DNA of 64,000 bases, from contig JAJEKV010000035.1 of assembly GCA_021234155.1 (NCBI GenBank), positions 9,188,779 through 9,252,778 on the forward strand. The letters run 5' to 3'. A model generated the notes under the pieces. It was not told where the DNA came from, ran no database searches, and was given only the letters and a program-made list of their open reading frames with translations. The translations under genes and the position numbers were made by a program. Positions 44,934-56,451 of this stretch are shown here, in pieces. Position 1 is the first letter of the stretch. Every line of letters begins with the position of its first letter. The stretch is from Isoetes taiwanensis (taxonomy: Eukaryota > Streptophyta > Lycopodiopsida > Isoetales > Isoetaceae).

Positions 44934-45056
44934 TCCCTATATAGAGCAACTGCGGCATGCTCGTATCAGTGGATAGAATATGGGAAACCAATGCCGACCA
45001 GACAGGGCCAGTCCAAAAGCGCTGAATTCAAGTTGCTAGAAAGGACAATTTGTTAG
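44934..45056 (+). pseudogene. Cargo-gene exon of element 2 (QWIEYGKPMPT block)
   Basis: Follows a TTTTTTGCAG acceptor and reads SLYRATAACSYQWIEYGKPM, then KSAEFKLLER. The counterpart in element 1 is at about 11733-11840. Nothing is known of its function. Confidence 0.6.
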
Positions 45057-45086
45057 ACGATAATATAGGACAAGAGTAAGAGCATT

Positions 45087-45636
45087 CATTAGGGATTTTT
45101 TGAGATCATAAAAGGGCCTTCTAAGAACTGCTGACTAAGCTATATGAACTACCAATCAGAAAACAGAACTGGTAATCCAGTCAGCAAAACAGTTATAACT
45201 AACACACTGGATCACATTTTCTAGCATAAGTATTGATAGAAAAGTCCAAATGAGCTCTTGTTTGGTGCAATAGATAGATCTCATTGAGATCTTTCCAATC
45301 TTGGGTGGTTTGCATATCTTTTAGCCCCGTAGGATAGTAAAAAATGGTAAAAACCATATTTTTTAGAGTTTTGACAATCATAAGTGGTTAAAATATGTGC
45401 AAAGCACCTAAGGTTGGAAAGATCTCAATGAGATCTATCTATTGCACTAAACGAGAGCTCATTTGGACTTTTCTATCAATAGTTATGCTAGAAAATGTGA
45501 TCCAGTGAGTTAGTTATAACAGTTTTGCTGACTGGACCCGTCAGGCTCTGATTTCTGATTGGTAGTTCATTTATCTTCATTTGGCTTAGTTGGCATGTTT
45601 TGAAGGCCCTTTTTTAATCTAAAAAAAACCCTAATG
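45087..45636. mobile_element. 550-bp foldback/MITE-like element in a cargo-gene intron
   Basis: Almost the whole unit is an inverted repeat. It starts CATTAGGGATTTTTTGAGAT and ends with the inverse, ACCCTAATG. Inner arms such as GATCACATTTTCTAGCATAA and AAGATCTCAATGAGATCT pair across a loop near 45350. It encodes no protein. No clear target duplication was found. Element 1 lacks it, so it arrived after the copies separated. Confidence 0.75.
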
Positions 45637-45729
45637 AGGTCAAAGAAAAAAAAAGGAAATGAAAAGGGAGATGATTATTCCGAAGTCCCAACTATACCCA
45701 AGGATGCCTGCAAAATATTTTTTGCTTCT

Positions 45730-46061
45730 GACCAGGTCTGGGGAAATGGAATGAATTCTGGGATGCCTATATGGAGAAGAAGTTGTCTGATTCACAAGGC
45801 AAATTTCCTCCTGTCGATACATCAATATTCGATCTCCATGTCACAGAGATGAGGAAGGCCCAGGGATTGGAGGATGAAGAACTGATCTCAGTTCTGGACA
45901 AGTGCATCAGAAAGGAAGTCCTTTACAAGAAATGTTTTGCAACAAAGGACAGGGAATCATTTGAAGACGCCTGCGACTAACTAAAAAATATTAGAGTGCT
46001 CAAGAAGGCAGTTGGAGAGGAATTACAAAGGCTTGCAGGGGAGTGGTCGTTGTCGGAGCAA
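45730..46061 (+). pseudogene. Cargo-gene exon of element 2 (WNEFWDAY / PPVDTSIFDLHV block)
   Basis: Reads LGKWNEFWDAYMEKKL, GKFPPVDTSIFDLHVTEMRK, ELISVLDKCIRKEVLYKKC, one TAA, and LQRLAGEWSLSEQ up to the LTR junction at 46062. Element 1 has the first two blocks at about 12005-12112. Acidic/basic alternation suggests helices, but no domain is recognised. Confidence 0.6.
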
Positions 46062-48869
46062 CGATGGCGGGTTTTTCCACACCCCCATCATTCGACCTCA
46101 AAGGCAGAAATCAGGATCATTTCAGCGGCTGCTTAAAATGCAAAACAGAATGGATTGGACAGAAGCAAGAAATTAAGAACAAATCTGGGCCCAAAATAAT
46201 CTTCAATTTATAAAAATAATAGAAGGAAATACAATGCAAATAGCCCTCCATGCCTCTGAAACATGGAGGGCCTCTGAATCCATGATCAAGTGAGGTCTCT
46301 GAACCCTCTCAAGAATCTTGGATCAGGGAGAGAGGAGGAACTCATGTCCCTCAAAAATCTTAAATACCTTGCACCTCATAATCTTCACCCTCCATTCCAA
46401 CCGCTTCATCATAACCTTCCATTTTGCCTCTTCATCTTAACCTTTGATTTATGCCCCTTCATCTTAGCCTTCCATTTTCACCTCTTAGCCATTTAAAATA
46501 TTAAACATCCCAAAGGCTCTTATAAATCTAGGCCCTTAGGTTACAAATGCCCCCTCCTTTCTTATGTTGACCGGATGCCAAAATCCCAGTCAACATCTCG
46601 CACAAACAAAAAATGGGCCGGTCCCCTCGGCCCAAATGCTTCAACTTCTTCTTCTCCATTTGAGTACAATGATTTGGAGGTTTTTAGGGTGTACTCCAAC
46701 ACCATAGAATAATAATCATATTTGGAGGTTTTAGGGTGTACTCCAACACCATAGAATAATAATAATATTTGGAGGTTTTAAGGTGTACTCCAACACCATA
46801 GAATGATAATAAAACTTTGGAGATTTTAAGGTGTACTCCAACACCATAGAATAATAATAATATTTGGAGGTTTTAGGGTGTACTCCAACACCATAGATTG
46901 ATAATAAAACTTTGGAGGTTTTAGGGTGTACTCCAACACCAGAAAATAATATATTGTGTCAAAATAATGAAATAATGAGATATCAAAATTTTGCATAGGA
47001 GCTTTGGGGTACGGCTTAAGTGCAATGGGGCAATGGTCTTAGAGAGATGGTAACGCCAAAACAAAATGTGTGAAGGTGCAAATTATATCAAGAATCAAAG
47101 CAAGCAAGGTAATAATAGGTTAAGATATAAACGTGGGGCCATTTAAGGGCAAGAAACAAAATATAGCATGTGGCCATAAATGTGGACAAAAAGTGGGTAA
47201 GAAAAAGCAAATATGGCAAAAAGTGGTAGCAAATGTGTCGAAAAATTAAAAAAAAAGGTGGTTAAAAAAAAAACAAATAGCAAAGAAGGATAGATAGGAA
47301 AGACAAAATAAAAAACGTGGCTAAGGACAAAACAAAGGAAAAAGGCAAAAGGATGAGCGTGGAAAAAAATGACAAAAAATTTTGGCGGTGGCGAGCGAGG
47401 TCTTTTTCCCAATTTTCTTCTCCTTGGGAGCAAGTGATTGCTTCTCTTCTTCTTAAAACCCCTTTTTATTTTAAAAATCTTCTATAAAATCCTCGGTCTT
47501 TTAAAAAGGATTTTTCTTGGCAAAAAATAAAAATAAAAATTGGCGGCATGCATGGCATCTATGCTACAAAGTTATAAGCCGAGCATGAATGCTTAACGCT
47601 CTATTCTCTCCTTCTTCCCTTCCCATCTTTTGCTTCATGCAACTTTAAGAAAGTTTTATTACCGCGATTGGTATAAGATTATATATACAAAGATAAATAA
47701 GTTCAAAAAGTTATGGTGGAAGCAAGATTTTTAAAGATTTAAAAGATTATGGAAGATTTTTAAGGATATGTCAAGAAGACTTCAAAGATTCTTTTTTTCA
47801 AAATTTTTTCTTTCGGTTCTAAACCGCTTTTTGGAAACGCGTTAAAATGCAGGCGCTTAAGCTTAATGGCATTGATTCTTCATGTTCTTCGAGGAAAACA
47901 AAGCTATAGATGATGATAGATGGCAAAGTTTTGCTTCTCCATCTTCTTTCTTTGCTTTGCAGTCAGTAACCGCGACTATGGCGGATGGGAGCCGAGGAAC
48001 CTGGCAAACTTTGCTCTTCTCTTCTCACGGATGGCGTTAAGCAGTGGCTTGGCAGATCTTTCTCTTCATATATTTTCTTTCTTTCTTTCTTCTACAAACT
48101 TTGAATAAAAGCTTTTGTCACAATAGGGTTTGGCAGATAGCAAGGAACAGATAAAAGAATGGATTGCAGAAAGCAAGAAAAGGCTTAGAAATTCGTGGAG
48201 GGCTGGCTTTTTGCTGGCTCTCCTGAAAATATTCAAGAAGTATTTCTTTCTGCAGCATCTTCAAGCAACAAGCAGTGAACATATAGAAGAGAGCAGCACC
48301 AAAATTGATCCTGGGGAAAAACAGGATCTCGGTAGAACCTCCATAATGATGGCGGGTTTTCCCACACCCCCATCATTCGACCTCAAAGGCAGAAATCAGG
48401 ATCATTTCAGTGGCTGCTTAAAATGCAAAACAGAATGGATTGGACAGAAGCAAGAAATTAAGAACAAATCTGGGCCCAAAATAATCTTCAATTTATAAAA
48501 ATAATAGAAGGAAATAGAATGCAAATAGCCCTCCATGCCTCTGAAACATGGAGGGCCTCTGAATCCATGATCAAGTGAGGTCTCTGAACCCTCTCAAGAA
48601 TCTTGGATCAGGGAGAGAGGAGGAACTCGTGTCCCTCAAAAATCTTAAATACCTTGCACCTCATAATCTTCACCCTCCATTCCAACCGCCTTCCATTTTG
48701 CCTCTTCATCTTAACCTTTGATTTATGCCCCTTCATCTTAGCCTTCCATTTTCACCTCTTAGCCATTTAAAATATTAAACATCCCAAAGGCTCTTATAAA
48801 TCTAGGCCCTTAGGTTACAAATGCCCCCTCCTTTCTTATGTTGACCGGGTGCCAAAATCCCGGTCAACA
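46062..48869. mobile_element. Non-coding LTR retrotransposon (LARD/TRIM-like), 2.8 kb
   Basis: Two near-identical LTRs (46062-46595 and 48347-48869) span TGATGGCGGG (CGATGGCGGG in the first) to GTCAACA. The LTR end carries an inverted repeat, TTGACCGGGTGCCAAAATCCCGGTCAA. The interior has tandem repeats and no gag or pol; a plus-strand frame at 48130-48330 shows no domain. The orientation is uncertain because neither primer site nor polypurine tract is clear, and no matching target duplication was seen (AGCAA against CTAGG). Confidence 0.75.
46672..46946 (+). repeat. Six tandem copies of a roughly 47-bp unit
   Basis: The unit is TTTGGAGGTTTTAGGGTGTA, CTCCAACACCATAGA and AATAATAATA. Each unit contains the inverted pair TTGGAG/CTCCAA, so each could fold into a stem of about 24 bases. 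Confidence 0.85.
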
Positions 48870-49163
48870 CTAGGACTAATGCAAAAATACAACGTCTCCA
48901 ACGACGATCTGAAGAAATATGTTTTTTGGTCGAAAGACTTTGTCAAACAGCAGAAGTTGAAAAACGTTGCAAACCTGAGAGGGATTCACACGAAAGTGGC
49001 ATCCGACTTGAAAAGAAAAGTCGCATTGGTGAAGCAGACCCCGGAGGAAGAATCCACATTCTTTTACCAAGTGTCCACTGGTTTTAAATGTGTAATGCCA
49101 GATGTGGATAAAGGACCCCACGATATCACACTCTTCATGCTTGATAGCCAAGGCACCAGATGG
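48870..49163 (+). pseudogene. Cargo-gene exon of element 2 (KYNVSNDDLKKYVFWSKDF block)
   Basis: Open frame from the LTR end: LGLMQKYNVSNDDLKKYVFW, SKDFVKQQKLKNV, then KRKVALVKQTPEEE, CVMPDVDKGPHDITLFMLDS and QGTRW. It is interrupted exactly at GATGG (49159-49163) by the gypsy. Element 1 equivalents lie at about 12350-12640. The reading past 49163 belongs to the LTR. Confidence 0.65.
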
Positions 49164-49693
49164 TGTCATGAACCTACTCGAAAACGTGAAAAATACGTGG
49201 AAAATATGCAAGAAATACGGAAGAAATACGCCAAGATCGGCAAAGAATCTGATATATGAACAGGAATCAAGAATACAATAGCAGAAGGCAAAAGCGTGAA
49301 TCTGAGGACGGATGCCTAGAAGGCTCAAGGCTGGCGTTGAACCGGAATGGTTTGACAAGAAGGAGGTGCCTCCTTATATATCTAGACCAACGGTCGGGAT
49401 CAGCGCCACTCCAATGGATGAGATCGGCCTAGTGTCAAGCAAGATGCATTTAGGTTCTAGAACATTCTAGAACCTTTTTGGAGATAGTCCCACATATGAG
49501 GAAGGCGTGAAGGAATGTTTTCAACAAATATTGGTAAGCGACTTGGCAAGGGTGTGTGTGATTCAAATCGGAAGGTTGCGAGTTCAAACCCCGTCTTGTG
49601 CAACTACCCTTTGCATCCCGTGTGACGACCATCATTTTTGTACATAGGAGTATAATGTTGGTATGATACTTAATATCCGTATGGTCGTCACAC
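49164..49693 (-). repeat. 3' LTR of the minus-strand gypsy (contains HSE and TATA box)
   Basis: The minus-strand LTR starts TGTGACGACCATACGG and ends GGTTCATGACA. It contains the palindrome TTCTAGAACATTCTAGAA (49455-49472), a TATA box at about 49375-49382 and, antisense, a tRNA-like B-box region (GGTTGCGAGTTCAAACC, about 49572-49588). Short inverted repeats TGTGACGACCAT/ATGGTCGTCACA bound its outer 70 bp. Confidence 0.85.
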
Positions 49694-49819
49694 CATCCCT
49701 CCTACGATGGTGACGAGTCCTCAAGCCGGGGCCGAGTACTTTCGAGCTTGGCTTATGCGGTAACGGTGAAACTCCCGCAATTTTGTCGATGCATTAGTCG
49801 ATTCTCGGCAGCTCCCGTG

Positions 49820-50310
49820 TTACGTCACTTGGCGAGTAACCTTCCCAATCGACAAAAGTAATACAATCGTCGACGAAGAAACTTGAGTTCGTAATCTCCA
49901 GAACCTCGAACTCCTCATGATCATCAATCTCGATCGGTGGTGGAGGTGGAGGTACTCGATCCGGAAATGGATTCGGCCATATAGGGTTCTAACAAAGACA
50001 CATGGAACACTTGGGTGAAGCCGAACCGATGGCGGAAGTTCACTTAAAAGCGACATCACCAACTTCGGCCAATGATCCGATAGGGACCCGCCAGAATCGA
50101 AGCTTGTTAGTAAGCAGCCGCTTACCGAAATCCCGACGCGAAGAGCCAAAGAAGATCACCAACCGCAAAATGAGGGAGTTGTGGACGATGTTGATCGCAT
50201 GATGACGATAACGATGCTTGGGCCTGGCGAAGATGGTGTGAAGATCATCCTGAAGTATGCGGAAGCTTCGAGCCTGTCCCTAGACCGGGTTGACTGAGTC
50301 ATATCCGTGA
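49820..50310 (-). pseudogene. Gypsy integrase C-terminal region, frameshifted
   Basis: Minus-strand frames give pieces like ELPPSVRLHPSVPCVFV, corresponding to the 'L.LP....HPVFHVS.L' block after the integrase core, followed by a Pro/Glu-rich tail. No chromodomain could be confirmed. Confidence 0.5.
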
Positions 50311-50394
50311 GCAAATCAAAGACCACCGGGGATGCATGCCGAAATTAATAAAGAACGAGTCCGGCCTGTGGAGGCATGGGATGCAATTATTACA

Positions 50395-51222
50395 CTAGCC
50401 CCGCCACGGTAGCCAATCAACCCAGTCATCCTGCTGATAATTGATGAAGCATCGCAAATACTGCTCAAGGGTTTGATTAGTGCACTCCACCTGTCCATTG
50501 GTTTCTTGATGATGTCCGGAAGAGAGCGAACGTTCCACATGCAAGAGTTGCAATAGACGCTTCCAAAAACTGGCAACAAATTGAGGGCCGCGATCACTGA
50601 CAATGTTATCTGGTAAGTCATGGAGTCGAACCACCTCTCGAAGCAAGAGAACCGATGTGGCTTCCCTAGAGATAGAAGTGCTGCAAGGAATGAAATGCGC
50701 CATCTTGGAAAAACGGTCAACAACAACAAGGATGGCGTCATGGCCCTGGGAGGATGGAAGCTCGACAATAAAATCCACTGAAATACTCTTCCAAGGACCG
50801 GCTGGAACTGGTAAAGGCTGAAGCAGGCCATGAGGAAGATGCCTTGGAACCTTGGCTCGACAGCAGATGTCACAGGATCGAATAAAAGCTTCGACAGAGC
50901 GACGAAGACCTGGCCACCAATACTCTTGACTAATAAGTTCAAGAGTCTTGGCTACTCCAAAGTGTCCGGCCATAGGTGAATCATGGCAAGCCTGAAGAAC
51001 CTGAAGCCTCGGAGCACCATCTGGCACATATAGAAGCCCATCATGGAGCAGAAGTCCATCGCGCACCTCAAAACGATCATAGTCTGATCCCATCTGCTGA
51101 GAAGATGATGCGGCGCCAATGTGTGAGAATACATCTTGAGCCAATGGATCGGAGGGTAGAGAGGCTCGAACAGACTCCAACAAGGCTGTATCATGAGGCC
51201 TCTCGAACAAAGTGAGAGCCAT
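50395..51222 (-). CDS. Gypsy integrase (zinc finger and DDE core)
   Basis: The longest clean frame of this element, 275 codons. The zinc-binding part has ACHDSPMAGHFGVAKTLELI and SCDICCRAK (HHCC). The core has the first Asp in ISVDFIVELP, the second in IVSDRGPQFVASFW and the Glu in NGQVECTNQTLEQYL, so the DDE triad is present. Integrase inserts the element cDNA into host DNA. Upstream the frame begins in the segment joining RNase H, beside the copia insertion at 51305. The C-terminus passes into the frameshifted region below 50395. Confidence 0.85.
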   Translation of the reverse strand: MALTLFERPHDTALLESVRASLPSDPLAQDVFSHIGAASSSQQMGSDYDRFEVRDGLLLHDGLLYVPDGAPRLQVLQACHDSPMAGHFGVAKTLELISQEYWWPGLRRSVEAFIRSCDICCRAKVPRHLPHGLLQPLPVPAGPWKSISVDFIVELPSSQGHDAILVVVDRFSKMAHFIPCSTSISREATSVLLLREVVRLHDLPDNIVSDRGPQFVASFWKRLLQLLHVERSLSSGHHQETNGQVECTNQTLEQYLRCFINYQQDDWVDWLPWRG

Positions 51223-51310
51223 AAGCTGGAACCGATCAGGCCCTAAAATAACCTGTGATTGCTGATCATATGCAGGATCACCTAGTTTGGGCTCAAGATA
51301 GGAGCGTCGA

Positions 51311-52192
51311 TGTAAGGTTAGATAAACACAGCACTTCTACTAATGACTAGCAAGATTTTTCCTTCTCACAAACTTTTCCTTTTTTTTTTTTTTTTTTTTC
51401 AAGATCAACTCACACATGCTGGCTTATACATCTTACATTCAATATACATAGTAATTTTGAGAAGCCACAATATGGTCAATCATTCTCAAAATAATTCAAG
51501 CCAATAAGTTCTATGTCAATATAAATCTAGAGTACCAACTTATTCTTATACAAGTCATAAATCATTGAACATAAAAACCATAGGCTAATGATTTATATGA
51601 AGCTTTGAGCCATTAACTCGATTCCAGCAGCAGTCAACCTTCAAATGCCGGATTACTCATATCTAGTACATACTATGATGCACACGCCATTTCAGCTTAT
51701 CCACAATCATACCGGCGGTGTAGGAGTCGAAATAGCTTTCTAAACTTAGAGCAAACCCGTGTGCTTCAATATCCCACAGGCATGCATGGTAATTCGACAC
51801 TTCTCAAATTATCCCACATGCATGTTGTAGGAAATTAGCTTGCTCAACCATTGAACCTTATGTTTTAATAAAACAAGAAATAACTTCAAATGTTTGGATG
51901 ATCCGACCAACCTTAGACATTGTGATCTTGTAACCTTTGGCAAGACACCCATGCACTTGTATTATTCACCTGAAGCTGTCCAGATAAATAATAACCTAGG
52001 CAATCACCTTCTCACCTCATGACTAAGATAATAATTTCTTATTTGATCTTCAACAATTATTATGTTCATGAGACAATATTCTCAAGCACTTTTACTGCCA
52101 CTGCTTCTCATAAAAGTACTGCACTCATCTGACCTTCACTGCCACTGCTTCTCATGAAGGTTTATTCAACTTATAAAGCTGAAATTCTATCA
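51311..52192 (-). repeat. 3' LTR of the nested copia
   Basis: 882 bp, colinear with 56452-57338, including a T20-like tract (about 51379-51400). Confidence 0.9.
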
Positions 52193-53132
52193 CTCCTCCT
52201 TCAGCTTATAAGTTGGATTATCTGTCACCTGCAGTTCTGCTTTAAACCCAGAATGTTTGTTATCTGGTAGTGCTTTGGTAAAGATGTCAGCTATCTGTTT
52301 ATTGGTTTCAATGTACATCATTTGTATTACTCCTTTGTTTGCCAAGTCTCGTATAAAGTGTATGCTCAGTTCAATATGCTTGGTCCTGTCATGCTGCACT
52401 GGATTTTTAACAATGGCTATGCAACTTTGACTATCTGACCATATTTCTGTAGGCATAATTTGTTCACAATTTAGTTCATCTAGCAGCCTCCTTAACCATA
52501 CCACTTCTTTAGCTACCAAAGATGCCGCTTTGCAGATACGCGCCTCACGAGCTCATAGCCACATTTGCTTGTTTTTACATCTCCAAGATATGACTCCTCC
52601 ACCTAGAAAAATGGCATATCCCCGGGGTTGATCTTCTAGTTTGTAAATCTCCTCCCCAATCTGCATCACTAAAGCATTTCATAATTAGATTTTTGGATGT
52701 GAAGCAAATACCATGATTTGGAGTTCCTTTGAGATATCTAAGTATCCTCTTGGCAGCCTCCCAGTGCACTTTGGTAGGATTGTGATTCCTCCTACTCAAA
52801 ATATTGACAGAGTATGATATGTCCGCCGTGTACTATTTGCTAAGTACAACAAACAACCAATTAATGCTCTGTATGGAACATTTTGCATTTCCATTATTTC
52901 TTTTGTCTGTCACTCATGCATTTACGTTAATTTATGACACGGTACCATTGGAGTCTTTCTTTGTTTTTGCATCTACCAAGTTGAACCTTTTAAGCATGTT
53001 TTCTACATGCTTTTCTTGATGTAGTCTTAACCATTTTGTTTCTCTATTTACGTCCACTTCTATGCCTAGGAATTTTTTCAACTCTCCTGGAGTGGGACAT
53101 CTGAACCTTGATTTTAATATTCTCTTGCACAA
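52193..53132 (-). pseudogene. Copia reverse transcriptase C-terminus and RNase H
   Basis: 52932-53132 has TPGELKKFLGIEVD and HVENMLKRFNLVDA (RT thumb side). 52575-52799 has WEAAKRILRYLKGTPNHGI and CFSDADWGGD, the first RNase H Asp block. 52190-52519 has VVWLRRLLDEL, IWSDSQSCIAIVKNPVQHDR, TKHIELSIHFIRD and QIADIFTKALP, the copia RNase H end. The domains are recognisable but in three frames. Confidence 0.85.
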
Positions 53133-55480
53133 GTCGAATTTTTATGGGTTTGCAACCATGATACAATCATCTACATATAATGCAATTATACAAAAATCTT
53201 CACTTTGCTTGAATCTATAAAGATTGCCATCATTTTGAAGTTTCTCAAATCCCTGTTCTTGTAGAAATTGATTCATGCATAAATACCATTCTCTTGGTAT
53301 TTGTTTTTAACCCATAGACGATACAATTTCAATTTCCATATCATGTCTTTGCCTAGTTCATACCCCTGGTCTTGCGGGTTTCATGAAGGCCTCCTCCTCA
53401 AGTGTTGCATTCAAGAATCTTTGTTTTGACATCCATATGGTGCAGTTCTAAATTCATGGCATTTGCCATAGCTAGAAGAATCGATGCTTGTAAGCTTTAC
53501 TATAGGGGATTTATGTTTCATCATAGTCCCTCCCCTTTTCTGTATATGGCCTTGAGGCTACAAGTCTGGCCTTGTATTTTTACTTCCATCACAGTTTAAT
53601 TTAATTTTGTAGAGCCACTTACTTCCAATAACGTTTTTTGCTTACCATTGGATTTAACTACCTCATATGTTTTAGTTTCCTCAAAGGATTTAAGTTCCTC
53701 ATTCATTTGCAGTTATCCATTTATCTCATCCAACACTTTCTTGGGCTTCTATAAAATTAGAGGTATAATCTCATCTTCTAAAATAGCCATTATTTGTTCA
53801 TGATCTGCTTTTTCAATCCTTCTACTTTTCCCCAGTTCTGATCTTCCATATAATTTATTTCCCAATCTGGCCTCCTCTATTAGCCTTTCAGCTTCAGTCT
53901 TCCTTTTAGCTTTTGGCGCCTCAGGCTCAATTATTTCCTGCTCTATTTCTTGTTCCCTTTGCATTTCCTCTTCGATTCAACTGAATTACCTTTTCTTTTT
54001 AGGAAGCATCTTTCGCATTCCTTGTTCAATATCCGGTTATCTATTGTTTCTTCTTCGAATGAATCATTCAAGTCAAACTTTGGTTGAATATGTATCCCTT
54101 GGTCTTATTCTTACACCTTTCTTGTATTTATGTTTGTACAAGACATTCTCATTAAACAATACATCTCTACTAATTGTTATAGTCCTTTTTTCTGGCATGT
54201 ATACTCTATATCCTTTTGCACGGTGTCATACCCACCAAAAACCTAAACCATTTCGGTTATCCAATTTCTTTCTTAGTTCGGATGGAACATGAGTATACAC
54301 TAAGCATCCATATACTTTGTATTTGTCATAATCAATCTTTGTGTCAAGGATTCCATATACATTGGTATTTTCCCTTGCAAGCTTGTAGATGGAAGAATAT
54401 TTTTTGTATTTCAACTGCTTTGTTTGCAATGCTTCTTCCCACAAAGTATTTGGCAACCCACTTTCTTTTAACATAGATCTAATAAACATCCATTAAGGTA
54501 CGATTCTTTCTCTCCGAAACTCCATTTTTTGAGGAGTATATCCGCAAGTTATCGTCTTTTGATTCCATGTGCTATGCAAAAAAGTTACGAATTTTTCGAC
54601 GGTGTATTCTCCTCCTCTATCGATCTTATGCATTTGATTTTGTGCCCTTTTGTTTTCTCTCCATTTCATACATATTGTTTGAAGACATTAAGAGCTTGTG
54701 ACTTTTTTCCTTAGACAATATGTTCTACATTTTCTCGCTATGATCATCCGCGGAAGGTTATAAAATTATCATTCTTCGTTTCTACTTTGCACATTTAATG
54801 GACCACATAAGTCCGAATGTACCAACTCTAAAGGTTGAGATGCTTTAGTCTTTCTTTTTTAGGAATGGCAATCTATGGAGTTTACCAAGAGCACACCCTT
54901 CACAAATAAATGCTTTTTTGTCATCCGAAATCTATATGTCCTTGTTTGTGTAAAATATCCAAATTCTTGAGATTTGTATGTGCCAATCTGTTGTGCCATA
55001 TTTCAAAACCAATTTAGAGATTGCATTCACACTAGAGTGCATAAGGTTATCAAGTTCAAATAAATTGCCAACCTTTTTTTCCATAAAACTTTATTTTATT
55101 GTCAAGTAGGACAATTACATTGGTGCCGCATCAAAAGTAACTCGATATCCTAAATCACACAAGCCCGACTCTTTCGAGATTAAATTTTTATAATAGCGGC
55201 ACACATAACACATCTTCTATATTAACAACATTTCCATCCAAATCCACGAATTTGGAAACAATCCCTCCCTTGTACATCTTGTAATGTTCCATTGCCTACT
55301 TGGATCTTCCTCGATTTTGCGGTGAGATGTCCTTCAAAAGATAGGTGGTTTGAACTCTTGATCTTTCAGCTGAGAATCAACTATTAAATGATTACTTTTC
55401 GTAAAAAACATCCTCATTGATAACCAAACTCATGTATTACCTCTTCTTCATCTTCTCTGATTTGGTTTTGGCTTCCTCTT
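53133..55480 (-). pseudogene. Copia integrase and N-terminal RT region, heavily broken
   Basis: 54226-54489 reads FIRSMLKESGLPNTLWEEAL and YKVYGCLVYTHVPSELRKKL, the conserved integrase end of copia elements. 53749-53964 is the charged spacer before RT. The RT N-terminus (about 53140-53700) and integrase core (about 54490-55300) can be seen only as scattered words. Confidence 0.65.
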
Positions 55481-56330
55481 GTGCTTCTTGAGTCACATAA
55501 GCTCTCTCATAATTTCGACCTCGCCCCTTCCGGTCCTTCCAAGACTAGAATCACCTCTTCCCTTGATGCTCTGCCAAAATTCTTTGGTGTAGGACATTTT
55601 CATGACCATATGTCCTCTACCACCACATGTGTAGCAATTGAAATCTTTCCTAATTTTAGGGCATTCATTTTTATAGTGTCCGACTTCATGGCGGTGATAA
55701 CAAGTGACTTTATCTTTCCTTTTACCATCAAAATCTCGGGGTTTCATCACTACTGTTTTAAAATTTTTTCTGTTCCCATTCGTCCTCAACATGATTTTCG
55801 GCTTCTTCTCTACTTTTTGTTTGAGTTTCTAATGAACAAGGATAATGTTTCATTCTCACTTATAGCCCACGGATATTTTTTGGTGCGACTCCTATCGGAT
55901 ATTCTTTGACCCCTTCAAGGTCAGCTATTAAATTGTCAAACTTATTGAAGAATTCGACACATCCTCATCTTCCTTTAATTTTAAGTTTCTCAACTTCGGT
56001 TCCAAGACATCTATTTGAGAGGAAGTTTTTTCCTCATAATGCTTAATTAAATACTTCCATATGTCCTTTGGACTCCAAGGATCGACTCTCAAGCGAATAT
56101 TTGGACTCAACTTACGGTTATAATGCCACGAGCTTCCTTGACCTTAGATGCGCAGCGACTTCCCTCAATGAAGCTTGTGCCTGCGCTTGCGGCTCCTCGA
56201 CCCTTCGGCTCTTGTACTTTTGGTGATTGACCTCCAGCTCAAGCTCTAACGATTGTAGAAGGCGGTTTTGCCCGATACACACTGGCGGTGCGACTATTGG
56301 GATCTGACATCCCAAAGATCTTCAACATCC
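55481..56330 (-). pseudogene. Copia gag with two zinc-knuckle remnants
   Basis: 55493-55792 contains CYHRHEVGHYKNEC, a CCHC-type knuckle whose second Cys position reads His, and CYTCGGRGHMVMK, a second knuckle lacking its last Cys. 55928-56110 holds DIWKYLIKHYEEK and IDVLEPKLRNLKLKE, typical of the copia gag (UBN2-like) region. The start is near 56310. Three frame breaks occur. Confidence 0.7.
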
Positions 56331-56451
56331 AACACATGCATTATAGCATCCTTCCAAATCGGAATCCTCGCTCCTCCTTTATACACCTCTATGGTGTTGA
56401 GCAAACTAGCTCAAATCTGCTAGCCATGAAAAATTGCTCACGATACCACTT

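Noticed and set aside
46062-48869. Target-site duplication of the non-coding LTR element
   Set aside because: The flanking 5-mers (AGCAA and CTAGG) do not match, so I do not claim one.
48876-49358. 160-codon leftward frame
   Set aside because: Antisense to the conserved cargo-gene exon and crosses the LTR junction at 49164.
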